NCBI RefSeq assembly: GCF_943193005.1
Contig: NZ_CALPCH010000009.1
Span: 1-64,000 of the forward strand
Length of the DNA stretch: 64,000 bases
From: Pumilibacter intestinalis
GTDB taxonomy: Bacteria > Bacillota > Clostridia > Christensenellales > Pumilibacteraceae
Direction of reading: 5' to 3'
In this document: positions 25,540 through 33,517 of the stretch, in pieces
Numbering within the stretch: position 1 is the first letter of the stretch
Layout: every line of letters begins with the position of its first letter
Notes under the pieces: model-generated
What the model was told of the DNA's origin: nothing
What the model saw: the letters and a program-made list of their open reading frames with translations, nothing else
Database searches by the model: none
Made by a program: the position numbers and the translations under genes

Positions 25540-26430
25540 ATGACGATAATGGAAATGCTCAAAAACATTTCGGACAAGTTGGATTTGGTTGTTGGTATTT
25601 TAAGCAATTTGCAGCCACAATCGCAAGATAGCGAGCGGACAATTTTTGAGGATTTTGCTCGATACTACTTTGATAAATTTCGTTGGCGCAAAGTTTCGCC
25701 GGAAACAAAGGTCAGAGATTTGCGCCGCTACAATAGACATATTGCGCCGGCATTCGGAACGCTGCAGATTGATAGAATAACGCCGCAACATTGTCAACGG
25801 CTGATAGATAATTTGTCGGAAAAACCGAAGACAGCACATGAGATTTTATCACTGTTGAACGTTATATTTAAGGCGGCGATAAAGCATAAACTTGTCGGTG
25901 ATAATCCTTGCGATATGATATACATTTCCGAGTATGAACAGCAGCACGGTAGGGCATTGACCAAAGACGAGGAGTGCCGGTTGCTTGCGGCGACAAGTGG
26001 CACTCGGTATCAAAAAATGTTTGCGGTTATACTGTACACCGGGTTGAGACCGAACGAATACAAAACGGTAGAGTTTGACGGTGCATTTATAGTTGCCAAG
26101 AACAGCAAACAAAAAGACGGAAAAGAACACAAAAAGAAAATTCCTATAACACCTATGCTCGCGCCGTATCTTGCTGATATGAGTAATGATGAGTTGCGCA
26201 ATTTCAAATTTCATCACGTAAACCGATTGCGTGATAAATTCAAATTGGTTTTGCCGGAGCATAAGTTGTACGATATGCGCACAACATTTTATACCCGCTG
26301 TCAAGAATGTGGGGTAAGTGATATTGCGCGAAACCTTTTTGTCGGACACTCTTTGGGCGGGCTTGCCGATACATATAGTGACATTTCAGATGAGTATTTG
26401 ATTAGCGAGGCGCGAAAGATAGTTTATTAG
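25540..26430 (+). CDS. int: Tyrosine-type ICE integrase (296 aa)
   Basis: Integrates and excises the element at the tRNA-Ser 3' end. The N-terminal SAM-like core-binding domain is at about residues 40-130 (FEDFARYYFDKFRW ... TPQHCQRLIDNL). In the catalytic domain R170 lies in TGLRPNE, R247 in Y244-D-M-R247, H270 in VGHS and the nucleophile is Y279 in DTYSD. The usual HxxR box has Tyr in place of its first His. The start at 25540 follows AAAGGAG (25526-25532); an earlier in-frame ATG at 25492 overlaps the -10 box and cannot be used from this promoter. It lies 140 bp from att. Confidence 0.92.
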   Translation: MTIMEMLKNISDKLDLVVGILSNLQPQSQDSERTIFEDFARYYFDKFRWRKVSPETKVRDLRRYNRHIAPAFGTLQIDRITPQHCQRLIDNLSEKPKTAHEILSLLNVIFKAAIKHKLVGDNPCDMIYISEYEQQHGRALTKDEECRLLAATSGTRYQKMFAVILYTGLRPNEYKTVEFDGAFIVAKNSKQKDGKEHKKKIPITPMLAPYLADMSNDELRNFKFHHVNRLRDKFKLVLPEHKLYDMRTTFYTRCQECGVSDIARNLFVGHSLGGLADTYSDISDEYLISEARKIVY

Positions 26431-26457
26431 TTGCTCAAAAATTCCAAAACAAAACTA

Positions 26458-26486
26458 TTGACAATGCGTTTTTTTTGTGTTATTAT
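26458..26486 (+). promoter_or_regulatory. Outward-facing promoter at the ICE right end (copy A)
   Basis: TTGACA (26458-26463), 17-bp spacer, TATTAT (26481-26486). No gene lies between it and the att core 84 bp away. At this tandem junction, as in the excised circle, it reads into the structured leader and ssb operon of copy B. Confidence 0.83.
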
Positions 26487-26569
26487 ACTTACGTTATCAA
26501 TGAGCCTGCATTTATTGAGTAACAAAGTAGATTTATCAATTAGAGATAGTGGGTAAGAGCACCGCGATT

Positions 26570-26603
26570 GTGCGCGGGTTCAAATCCCGCCTTCTCCGCC
26601 AAC
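26570..26603. repeat. ICE att site 2 (copy A/B junction, attP-like)
   Basis: The same 34-bp core as at 1824. Left flank is the integrase side and right flank the ssb side, so the junction sequence equals the attP of the excised circle. Confidence 0.9.
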
Positions 26604-26651
26604 GCTCCAAAGCATGTTGTATACGAACAACGATTTTGGACGTCAACAGAT

Positions 26652-26687
26652 AAATCCCAGATAGAATGCAGGCTATCTGGGTTTTTT
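26652..26687 (+). terminator. Left-end terminator (copy B)
   Basis: Same hairpin as at 1906. Here it lies 166 nt downstream of the outward promoter at 26458, so transcripts must pass it to reach ssb. Confidence 0.78.
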
Positions 26688-26706
26688 CTTTATAAGGAAA
26701 ATTAGC

Positions 26707-26784
26707 AGCTCATTGGTAACAGCAATACCAATGGGCTTTTTTCATTTGAGAAAAGCCCCTATGCGAAAATAAACTCATAGGGAG
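26707..26784 (+). promoter_or_regulatory. Bistable leader RNA before ssb (copy B)
   Basis: Same four-segment leader as at 1961-2038. In this copy it sits under the outward promoter of copy A, the arrangement expected in the excised circle, so this is the copy where regulation can act as designed. Confidence 0.7.
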
Positions 26785-26791
26785 AGCAAAT

Positions 26792-27508
26792 ATGAACAAC
26801 AGTAGCAATGTAGTTATCGTAGGCAAGATAACGAAACCGCTTGAGGTAAAAGAGGTTTCTACAGCCAACGGAAACAAGAAAGTCGGCAATATGACTGTCA
26901 GTGCAGTTAAGCAAGTAAAGCAACCCGACGGTGGGGTTCTCATGGTGCCGACGTTCTATGAAGTCAGCACATGGAGTGCAGCGCAGCAAGAAAACTTGTC
27001 TAAGCTCAAGAACGGCGAGACGGTACTTGTGCAAGGACAATTAGAGGCGAAAAAGTACGAGCGTAACTCTGATAGCGGTGTGGCTTTGACTATCGCTAAT
27101 GCCGACGTTCATGCGTTGGGCAGTCAAAACACAAGCGTGCAATCGATTGTCGCGGTAGGCAGAGTTACTCAAGATATTGAACTCGAGGAAACAAAGTCCG
27201 GGCATAAAGTAGCGAGAATTCCTCTTGCGCTCAATCACGGCAATGAAAAAACGTCATACGTAGACGTGGAAGTTTGGGACAAGTACGCCGAGTCTATATC
27301 GTCGGCTATCGGCAAAGGCAGCTTGCTTACCGTAAAAGGCGAACTCGATTTGAATACTTACCAAAAAAACGACGGGGGTAAATGTGCCAAGCTACGCATA
27401 GTAAATGCCGAAATCGGCTTTATGGATAAGTTCGCCAAAGCGGGCAAGGCGGCAACGTCCGAACAAGCTGCCGGAAACGGTAAGACGACCGGCAATGCGG
27501 GGCGATAA
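26792..27508 (+). CDS. SSB-like protein with two OB folds (copy B)
   Basis: Identical product to 2046-2762: tandem OB folds and a GKTTGNAGR tail. It is first in its operon, but unlike copy A it is preceded by the right-end promoter of the neighbouring ICE. Confidence 0.85.
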   Translation: MNNSSNVVIVGKITKPLEVKEVSTANGNKKVGNMTVSAVKQVKQPDGGVLMVPTFYEVSTWSAAQQENLSKLKNGETVLVQGQLEAKKYERNSDSGVALTIANADVHALGSQNTSVQSIVAVGRVTQDIELEETKSGHKVARIPLALNHGNEKTSYVDVEVWDKYAESISSAIGKGSLLTVKGELDLNTYQKNDGGKCAKLRIVNAEIGFMDKFAKAGKAATSEQAAGNGKTTGNAGR

Positions 27509-27514
27509 TCGATT

Positions 27515-27703
27515 ATGGACGAAAATTTCAAATCGATTGCAGCCAAGCACGGACTTACACTGGAACGGTTGGATAAGGTGAGCGCGGAGCTGTACAGCAT
27601 ACTTGTTGCATACGAGCCGCGCGAGTTGCAAGCAATGACCGAACTTATACAAAGCGGAATTTCGCCGCGTTCAAATCAACGCGACAAAGGAGCGACGAGA
27701 TGA
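27515..27703 (+). CDS. Small ICE protein, unknown (copy B, 62 aa)
   Basis: Identical to 2769-2957; helical, basic C-terminus, coupled by ATGA to the following 43-aa gene. Confidence 0.62.
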   Translation: MDENFKSIAAKHGLTLERLDKVSAELYSILVAYEPRELQAMTELIQSGISPRSNQRDKGATR

Positions 27704-27831
27704 AGAACACAAAAAAAGAAAATGAGACCAACCAAACTACTCTTGACGGGCAAATATCGCTCGACGACGTTCTCGGCAACGTTGATGACGGTACGTATGG
27801 GAAACCGTCTGATGACTTTGAGGTGCAGTGA
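27700..27831 (+). CDS. Small acidic protein (copy B, 43 aa)
   Basis: Same sequence as 2954-3085, with acidic C-terminal half; starts and ends on overlaps with its neighbours. Confidence 0.52.
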   Translation: MKNTKKENETNQTTLDGQISLDDVLGNVDDGTYGKPSDDFEVQ

Positions 27832-28031
27832 TGAGGTTCAATCAAAGAAAGCGCAATGGACAGTTTGGCAGAATGTCACTTGTTGAGCTTGGCTTGTTGA
27901 GAGTCAATCAAATTGCTTGTAAACCAATGGTATGTGGTAAATGTGGTTATGAATGGATTCCTATTCTAATTACCGGTAAATGCCCTAACTGTGGAAATCA
28001 AGAGGGACATACGCCCAAAGCAGAGAGATAG
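27831..28031 (+). CDS. Zinc-ribbon mini-protein (copy B, 66 aa)
   Basis: Same as 3085-3285, with the CGKC and CPNC knuckles. Confidence 0.68.
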   Translation: MRFNQRKRNGQFGRMSLVELGLLRVNQIACKPMVCGKCGYEWIPILITGKCPNCGNQEGHTPKAER

Positions 28032-28056
28032 TAGTCTATTTTAGAGAGGTGCAGTA

Positions 28057-31000
28057 ATGAGTGAAATTGAAAAGAAAGACGCCCACGGCAATGTCATATA
28101 TTCCCGTGATGATGACGGCGAAAATTTCTTTCAGTATGACGAAAACAATAGACAAACGTATTGCTATTATAGTGACGGCAGCGGCAGTTTTAAGGAGTAT
28201 GACGAACAAGGCAGATTAGCTAAACGAATTAGCTTTGATTTAGCAGTATCCACTTATGACGGAGAGGGTGAATTTTGGGGCAAGGAGTATGACTATGACT
28301 CTGACGGGAATTTGCTCGGTGACCGTAATATCGGCGTACAATACAGTTTGTATAATAAAGCACGCATAAATGCCAATAACACAAAGATAAAAACGCAGAT
28401 AGAACAACTGCAAGAACAAAAGCAACTAAGCAAAGCGCGCCAAGCACTTGTTGACCGTGTTCTTTCTCGTCTTGATGAGGGAGCTATACCATGGGACGAC
28501 GGTATGCAAGGAGTTCGCGTCAAACCTTTTAACGCCGTTTCCGGCGCCCAATATCGCGGCATGAACGCTCTGAACTTAATGCTTGCGTATAAGTCTGACC
28601 CGCGTTGGCTTACGTTTAACCAAGCTACCGACGCCGGCTACAAGGTTAAAAAGGGAGCTAAGGGCGTGCCAATCGAATTGTATAAAATCATTGACCGTCG
28701 CACCAAGAAAGAGGCAGACCTTGAGGCAATCCGCGAGGAGATAAAAGACATGACCTTTATGGAGCGGCAAGAGTTTAAGCGTCAAAACCTGCAAACGTTC
28801 GCGCGCAGCTACTATGTTTTTAACGCAAGTGACGTCGTGGGCATAGAGCCGTACAAAGCGCCGGAATTGACGCCCGCCGACATTTCCGCACGTAACGAGC
28901 TTATCGAACAAGTGATTGCCGGCAGTCAAGCACCGATTTCTTATGACGGAAACGGACGCAATTATTACAGCCCGGCGTCTGATGAGATACACTTGACCGA
29001 ACGTACAGCGTTCAAATCCGACGAGTTTTTCTATAACACCGCACTACATGAAATGGCACACAGTACCGGGCATAGTTCACGGCTTAATCGAGAGGGCGGT
29101 AGGTTCGGTTCTACAGCGTATGCTCGAGAGGAACTCGTTGCGGAAATATCGAGCGTGCTTGTCGCTGCCGAGTTTGGACTTGTCTATTCAGACCGCACTA
29201 TCGAGAACAGCGCCGAATACGTGCGTTCGTGGGCGCGGCTTATACGTGATAACCCGCAAACACTTATCGACGCGATGTTCGACGCTTCGAGAGCAACTGA
29301 TTATGTTTGCGATTACGAACGCCAACGCGCACAAACAAAATATGCATTATCACCTATTGTAACAGTTGAAGCTATACAGAATTATGCTGTAGTCGGTCAA
29401 GGCGCAATAAAAGATATGGCGGAATATCCCGGTTTCAGTATTTTACATGACAAAGCAAACGACACATGGTATTGCTTGAAAGACTGTTTTCCTCGCGGCG
29501 AACAAATAGATGAGTGTTCGTCGAGAAGATTGGCGATTGGAGACAATGCAAGATTAAATGCAATATTAGACAATTACGACGAGCAGTATAGACAAGAGTT
29601 TCTCACGCGATTTGAAAGTAAATCAGAAGCCTTGGAGTATTGGGAGCGCAGCAGCAAAATTTATGCTGATATTCGTGAAAAATATGTTGATGTCAATACG
29701 GTTAGCAAAGAAAAACAATCTACTTATGATAGCGCCGCAAACAAATCTGCGTTATTCACCGATGAGAAAACACAAAAAGAAAATGCCGCAAGCGGTGCGT
29801 GGGTTGCAGAGCGAGACGGTAAGAACGTAGTAATCGGCACATGGGAAACGCATGACATTTCCGAGCAAGAAAAGGCTCCACCCGAGCCGGAGCATAAAAA
29901 GCCGCTAATGGTAAACTTTTATGCGGGTCCGGGGAGCGGGAAAACTACTGCTGCGCTTGAATTGACCGCCGCATTAAAAAAAGCGGGCTACAATGTTGAG
30001 TACGTAAGCGAATATGCAAAAGAGCTTGTTCTTGAAAATCGTACCAACGAGCTTGACGACCAACGAAAAGTAACTGATGAGCAATATCGACGTTTTGACC
30101 GCATACGTAATAGCGCGGAAATTATAGTGACAGACAGCCCGGTTTTGTTGGGTATGGTTTACGGCGACGGTAAAATCGACGACGAGTATAAAAAGCAAAT
30201 TCGAGCTTATCATGACAGTTTCGATAATTTCAATATGTTAGTTGCTCGACCGGAAAACTCAAAATTTCAAACGGAAGGGCGTGTACATGATGAAAAGCAA
30301 TCCCTCGAGCTTGATAGCAAAATCAAGGGCATGCTTGATACACAAGGAGTGTTTTACGGTAGTTATAAACGCGACGATATAAGCAAGACGGTAGAGCGAA
30401 TTGGACAGACGTATGAGCGGCTTTACGGCGAACACCAGAAAGTAAGAACACAAAAAGAAAATGCAAAGCCGCAGACCAAACCGAACGCTTTTAAGACGCA
30501 GCTCGAGAATATCCCGGACGCCATGAAAGCGTTGCCGAATTGGGTGGCGTTCCGAACGAGTTGGGTTTTCAACGAGAAAAAGCAAAAGTACGAATTGAAA
30601 AAAACACCCCTAACGCCAAACCAACCGCGCGCGGTATCGAGCAGCATGTATCTGAAATGGGCGCATTCCGACAAATCTACAACATGGGCAACGTTCGATA
30701 AAGCTGTGGCACTTGCAAAGCGGTACAAACTTGACGGACTTGCTTTTGCTATGAGTGGCAGCGGCATAACGTGTATTGACCTTGACCACCACATAGACGA
30801 GAACGGAAAACCAAGCGAGCTTGCGCAGAAGTTTCTAACCGCAGCTCAAGGTACATACGTTGAGCGTAGCGTATCCGGGCATGGATTGCATATCTTTTAT
30901 GCCGGAAATCGCCCCGACGGATACCGCGCTCGAAACGACAATATCAATCTCGAAACTTATGACAACGTGCGGTTTATGAGCATGACCGGTGATATTTATG

Positions 31001-31452
31001 GCAATGCACCGAGCGAGCTTGCGCCACCGAGTGCAGCGCTCACCGAACTACTAAAATCCAACCTTAAGCAAGTGAGCCAATACAGCGCACCGAGTGTACC
31101 GCTCGGAATGGACGATAACGCTTTGATAGATAAAATCCGCGCAAGCAAAGTGGCTGCCGATTTCGAGGCGCTTTGGAACGGCAATGATATTTGCGGCAAT
31201 CACTCGGTTAGCGATTTCAAGCTGTGCAATATGATTGCGTTCTTTAGCGGTGGAGACGCAGCTCAAGTAGAGCGAGTCTTTCGGTCAAGTGGTTTATACC
31301 GTCCGGAAAAAGGCGACGCATACGTGAAACTAACCGCTCAAAATGCGTGTTCGACTTTACAAAAAAGCATTGACTCAAGAGCTTACATTCCAAAATCCAA
31401 CGCAAACAAGAACAGCGGCAAGCCGACCGGTACCGGCAATAGCGGGCGGTGA
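28057..31452 (+). CDS. ArdC protease / ATPase / primase-polymerase fusion (copy B)
   Basis: Identical 1131-aa product to 3311-6706: YD-like repeats, HEMAHSTGH metallopeptidase, GPGSGKTT P-loop, NrS-1-like DLD primase site and the GKPTGTGNSGR tail. No inactivating change separates the two copies. Confidence 0.85.
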   Translation: MSEIEKKDAHGNVIYSRDDDGENFFQYDENNRQTYCYYSDGSGSFKEYDEQGRLAKRISFDLAVSTYDGEGEFWGKEYDYDSDGNLLGDRNIGVQYSLYNKARINANNTKIKTQIEQLQEQKQLSKARQALVDRVLSRLDEGAIPWDDGMQGVRVKPFNAVSGAQYRGMNALNLMLAYKSDPRWLTFNQATDAGYKVKKGAKGVPIELYKIIDRRTKKEADLEAIREEIKDMTFMERQEFKRQNLQTFARSYYVFNASDVVGIEPYKAPELTPADISARNELIEQVIAGSQAPISYDGNGRNYYSPASDEIHLTERTAFKSDEFFYNTALHEMAHSTGHSSRLNREGGRFGSTAYAREELVAEISSVLVAAEFGLVYSDRTIENSAEYVRSWARLIRDNPQTLIDAMFDASRATDYVCDYERQRAQTKYALSPIVTVEAIQNYAVVGQGAIKDMAEYPGFSILHDKANDTWYCLKDCFPRGEQIDECSSRRLAIGDNARLNAILDNYDEQYRQEFLTRFESKSEALEYWERSSKIYADIREKYVDVNTVSKEKQSTYDSAANKSALFTDEKTQKENAASGAWVAERDGKNVVIGTWETHDISEQEKAPPEPEHKKPLMVNFYAGPGSGKTTAALELTAALKKAGYNVEYVSEYAKELVLENRTNELDDQRKVTDEQYRRFDRIRNSAEIIVTDSPVLLGMVYGDGKIDDEYKKQIRAYHDSFDNFNMLVARPENSKFQTEGRVHDEKQSLELDSKIKGMLDTQGVFYGSYKRDDISKTVERIGQTYERLYGEHQKVRTQKENAKPQTKPNAFKTQLENIPDAMKALPNWVAFRTSWVFNEKKQKYELKKTPLTPNQPRAVSSSMYLKWAHSDKSTTWATFDKAVALAKRYKLDGLAFAMSGSGITCIDLDHHIDENGKPSELAQKFLTAAQGTYVERSVSGHGLHIFYAGNRPDGYRARNDNINLETYDNVRFMSMTGDIYGNAPSELAPPSAALTELLKSNLKQVSQYSAPSVPLGMDDNALIDKIRASKVAADFEALWNGNDICGNHSVSDFKLCNMIAFFSGGDAAQVERVFRSSGLYRPEKGDAYVKLTAQNACSTLQKSIDSRAYIPKSNANKNSGKPTGTGNSGR

Positions 31453-31466
31453 CGTAGAACATTCTC

Positions 31467-31750
31467 TTTTGTGTTCTTACTCGCGCCGCTTGCGGCGCGC
31501 ATATTCACTAAAATCTGACCTTATAATCCCGCGCGTAGCGCGGGTCGCGCCCCAAATTTCCCACACTGTCCGCTGTTGTGCTTTCTGTTGCTGCAATACC
31601 CTTGTTTTCAAACAAGCAGGATAAGGCAAGTGACCCTTTCGCCGCGATTTTACGCCCCTATATACTACGTATATAAATCATGGGTCACAAATCGTTGCTT
31701 TATGGGTCATAAAGGGTCACGTTGAAATGCGACAAATCGGACACCGATTT
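31467..31750. other. Candidate oriT / relaxosome region (copy B)
   Basis: Same hairpin cluster and GGGTCAC motifs as 6721-7004. Two such sites in one chromosome would allow transfer of one unit, or of a full unit between the two oriTs. Confidence 0.52.
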
Positions 31751-31782
31751 TCGCCTAATTACACGAAAAGGAGCTAACGTAC

Positions 31783-32229
31783 ATGGCTAAACCTAAATTC
31801 AATCTCAATGCTGCAGATATTACGCTCCGCATACATAATGCGGACACTTTGGCGCTCGTGAATGAGCTTGCCGTCAAGTTAGGAAATCGCAGCGCTGTTT
31901 TGAATGAGGCACTCGATATAGGGGTACCCATAATGTACGCACGCATTTTCGGTAAAGCCGGCAATCCCGAGTCGGCACCGGCGCCGGCATATTCTCCGTC
32001 CGTTGGGCGGGAGATGAAAGAGTTACGCCGCGTCATAGATGATTTGTTTATTGAAATGGCTATACAAGAAACCATGATAGCGGGCTTGTTTAACGCTACC
32101 GTTGCGCAGCTCGACGGTGAGGCGGTAAACGCGGAAACGTTGCGTGACGGTTCGCTTTGCGATTTGCCCGAACTCGTATCCGGACTGAAAGAGGACTTGA
32201 TAGGTATGACAAAGAGGAGTGACTCATGA
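31783..32229 (+). CDS. Relaxosome accessory protein, RHH-like (copy B)
   Basis: Identical to 7037-7483; overlaps the relaxase start by four bases. Confidence 0.63.
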   Translation: MAKPKFNLNAADITLRIHNADTLALVNELAVKLGNRSAVLNEALDIGVPIMYARIFGKAGNPESAPAPAYSPSVGREMKELRRVIDDLFIEMAIQETMIAGLFNATVAQLDGEAVNAETLRDGSLCDLPELVSGLKEDLIGMTKRSDS

Positions 32230-33512
32230 ACGCAAAAAATGCCGTTGTATTTTCTTGCACGTTCACGCCACCGTCGCCGTCGGGGCAGTGGGGTACTAAG
32301 CAAAAAGCGACCTGGGCAAGCAATCGCAGATTTTATTCGTGCAACGCCGCACACAACGAAATAGACGTTACGGAGTATATTGCCGACGGGGAAAAGGTCG
32401 AGCGTCCGGACAATGAGCTACTGCAAGAGCAAGCGGCACAAAGGCTCAACATGGATTTGTCGAACCGTCTCCCGAACAAAAACGAGGCGCGCAATATAAG
32501 CGAGTACGTTACGAGGTTTAACAGCTTGGGCGCGTTCGGGCTTAACGGCGCCATGACGCAAAGCGAAATTGACGAGTGGCGAGAGGCAGCGCGGAAAACA
32601 AAAAGTATCATTTGGCATGGAGTGGTTTCTTTTCCGTCGGAACAATCAAAGCTAATAGGGTATGAGGACGCAGAGCGGCTTATGCGGCAAACGTTCGGCG
32701 GGTTCCTTAAGAACGCCGGGTTTGACACTAACAACGTTGCTTTGTTGTGCGCAATGCACTCCAACACCGAAAACAAGCACGTGCATTTCACGTTCTACGA
32801 ACGCGAGCCGAAATACCGCAACAAAAACGGTGAGGTCGGCTACCGCGCAAAAGGCAAGATAGACAATGCCGTTCTGAATGAGTACCGCATGAGCGCGACA
32901 GCTTACCTCGACGAACACAAGCGCGATTTATATAATTATCGCAATGCTGCCGTGAACGGGATACGCGGGCTGAACGTGGTACCGACAGACAGAGACTTGT
33001 ACGTTTCGTTATGTGAGCTTGCAGACAAACTCCCGAAAAGGGGTAGGCTACAGTACAATAGCGAAAACGTTGCGGAGTATCGCAAAGACATAGACAATGT
33101 AGTGCAGCTATTGCTACGTAGAAATACTAACGCAATGCAAGCTCACAAAAAAGCGTTGTCCGAGATAGCGCGGCGCGGAAAAGCGCTTTCCGAAACCGGC
33201 ACAAAATCCGATTACGTAAAACGCTTGACCGAAGAATATAAATCTCGTCTCGGCAACGTCGTACTCGGTATGGTTAAAAATTTCCGCAACAAACCGAAAG
33301 CCGACGTTCGCGGGGAGCCGACAACGTGCAAGCAGCACAAAGCAGCAGCGCGACGTCGCCGCACTCACGGAGCAAAGGTTATACGGAGTGCAATGCAAAT
33401 GGTGAGTGGCGGCAACAAAAGTATTCAAGCGGATTTCACACGCGAGCTTGCACGTGTAGAACACGAAATCGAGTTCGAGCTGCAGAGTTCGCAAAAGCAT
33501 AATAGGAGTTGA
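32226..33512 (+). CDS. MobL/MobP-type relaxase (copy B)
   Basis: Identical to 7480-8766, including the H-x6-HVH metal site. Confidence 0.82.
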   Translation: MNAKNAVVFSCTFTPPSPSGQWGTKQKATWASNRRFYSCNAAHNEIDVTEYIADGEKVERPDNELLQEQAAQRLNMDLSNRLPNKNEARNISEYVTRFNSLGAFGLNGAMTQSEIDEWREAARKTKSIIWHGVVSFPSEQSKLIGYEDAERLMRQTFGGFLKNAGFDTNNVALLCAMHSNTENKHVHFTFYEREPKYRNKNGEVGYRAKGKIDNAVLNEYRMSATAYLDEHKRDLYNYRNAAVNGIRGLNVVPTDRDLYVSLCELADKLPKRGRLQYNSENVAEYRKDIDNVVQLLLRRNTNAMQAHKKALSEIARRGKALSETGTKSDYVKRLTEEYKSRLGNVVLGMVKNFRNKPKADVRGEPTTCKQHKAAARRRRTHGAKVIRSAMQMVSGGNKSIQADFTRELARVEHEIEFELQSSQKHNRS

Positions 33513-33517
33513 TTTTT

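Larger units (their letters stand above)
1824..26569. mobile_element. Integrative conjugative element, copy A (24,746 bp)
   Basis: A complete tRNA-Ser-targeting ICE running from one att core to the base before the next. It carries a tyrosine integrase at the right end, a MobL-type relaxase with an oriT-like region, VirD4, VirB2-, VirB6- and VirB4-like transfer proteins, a primase-polymerase fusion, SSB, and an iteron-type origin candidate. All boundaries and all long reading frames recur unchanged 24,746 bp downstream. Confidence 0.92.

Noticed and set aside
26540-26600. A second tRNA gene at the att junction (D-arm-like GTGGGTAAGAGCAC followed by T-arm and CCA).
   Set aside because: Only the att-encoded 3' end is a real tRNA part; the 5' acceptor strand pairs poorly, and an anticodon-like stem (CCGCG/CGCGG) would compete with the T-stem.
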